DNA of 64,000 bases from Acidovorax carolinensis (GTDB lineage Bacteria; Pseudomonadota; Gammaproteobacteria; Burkholderiales; Burkholderiaceae_C): assembly GCF_002157145.1 (NCBI RefSeq), contig NZ_CP021361.1, positions 2,225,001 to 2,289,000 on the forward strand. Direction: 5' to 3'. The position numbers were made by a program, and so were the translations under genes. The notes under the pieces were generated by a model that did not search any database, was not told the DNA's origin, and saw nothing but the letters and a program-made list of their open reading frames with translations. The stretch's first letter is position 1. Every line of letters begins with the position of its first letter. Shown here piece after piece: positions 63,692 to 64,000 of this stretch.

Positions 63692-64000
63692 GTGGACCCG
63701 GTCACCCCCCGCTATCTCACCGTTGCCCTGTACCAGTTTGTCGATCTGCCCGACTGCGCCGCATTGCGTGCGCCGCTGCAGGCGTTGTGCGACGAACATG
63801 GCGTGCGCGGCATGCTGCTGTTGGCGCCTGAGGGCATCAACGGCACCATCGCGGGGGCGCCTGTCGCCGTACACGCGGTGCTCGCCTGGCTGCGCAGCGA
63901 CCCCCGCTTTGCCGCTTTGCAGCACAAACAGGCGCCCACCGAACGCCAGCCGTTCTACCGCATGCGTGTGCGGCTCAAGCGCGAGATCGTCACGCTGGGC
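63692..64000 (+). CDS. trhO: tRNA uridine(34) hydroxylase / rhodanese TrhO, N-terminal part
   Basis: The first 103 codons of a TrhO (YceA) homologue, cut by the window edge. YLTVALYQFVDLPDCAALRAPLQALCDEHGVRGMLLLAPEGINGTIAG is the N-terminal domain with the LAxEGINGTI signature, followed by QPFYRMRVRLKREIVTLG, which leads into the rhodanese domain outside the window. TrhO makes 5-hydroxyuridine in tRNA wobble positions. The GTG at 63692 is taken as the start; an ATG at 63678 is out of frame. Confidence 0.85.
   Translation, partial: MDPVTPRYLTVALYQFVDLPDCAALRAPLQALCDEHGVRGMLLLAPEGINGTIAGAPVAVHAVLAWLRSDPRFAALQHKQAPTERQPFYRMRVRLKREIVTLG

Overview
This is a high-GC chromosomal window, most likely from a betaproteobacterium of the family Comamonadaceae (Acidovorax-like). 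The evidence is a BktB-type thiolase, a Bug-type periplasmic receptor, an imuA-imuB-dnaE2 cassette, a PAS-LuxR regulator divergent from scoAB, and several dense families of short palindromic repeats. The genus is an inference. Genes are tightly packed, and the window edges cut a gene on the left (1-144, minus) and trhO on the right (63692-64000, plus).

Layout. 1-4.3 kb: a partial regulator-like gene, a DUF1059 protein, tRNA-Gly(CCC), an RluA-type pseudouridine synthase and an AsmA protein. 4.4-10.4 kb: the SOS mutasome operon imuA-imuB-dnaE2 (minus) under a near-perfect LexA box, then a truncated VOC/glyoxalase remnant. 10.4-14.2 kb: HD-GYP protein, scoAB with a divergent PAS-LuxR regulator, and a carboxymuconolactone decarboxylase-like protein. 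14.3-19.5 kb: katG, an AhpD-like peroxidase, a thioesterase, a DMT permease and an SDR. 19.6-28.1 kb: ETF-ubiquinone oxidoreductase, a TrpXYZ-like ABC transporter, an Lrp regulator with a consensus Lrp box, and a dctPQM TRAP transporter. 28.1-33 kb: a tandem glycine riboswitch controlling gcvT-gcvH-gcvP. 33-46 kb: mixed housekeeping and signalling genes (DedA-rhodanese fusion, FKBP, hybrid histidine kinase, a frameshifted pseudouridine synthase, SDR, bktB, Bug receptor, Usp, 2OG-Fe protein, PilZ protein, acyl-CoA ligase).

46.2-57.1 kb is a defence island, all host genes on plus: hsdR, hsdS interrupted by a complete IS630-family element, a KAP-type P-loop NTPase of visibly lower GC, a GIY-YIG nuclease gene broken by two 162-bp inverted-repeat elements, an AbiEi/AbiEii-type toxin-antitoxin pair under a symmetrical four-box operator, and hsdM at the far end. 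The subunit genes of one Type I system therefore bracket three further defence-type modules. The loss of an intact specificity subunit suggests the restriction function is off or altered.

57.1-64 kb returns to core genes: hrpA, argA, a class A beta-lactamase whose frame is broken in a (CTGG)5 tract just after the active-site STFK, and the start of trhO.

The most striking non-genic signal is repeats. One family of about 60 bp (central stem AGCGCTT/AAGCGCT) occurs at least ten times, three of them inside open reading frames (dnaE2, gcvP, hrpA) without breaking them. A second family has a variable palindromic core within conserved GCGTTGC/GCGCCTTGC flanks, once inside a 269-bp element with 19-bp perfect terminal inverted repeats. 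A third GC-rich family lies just after stop codons.
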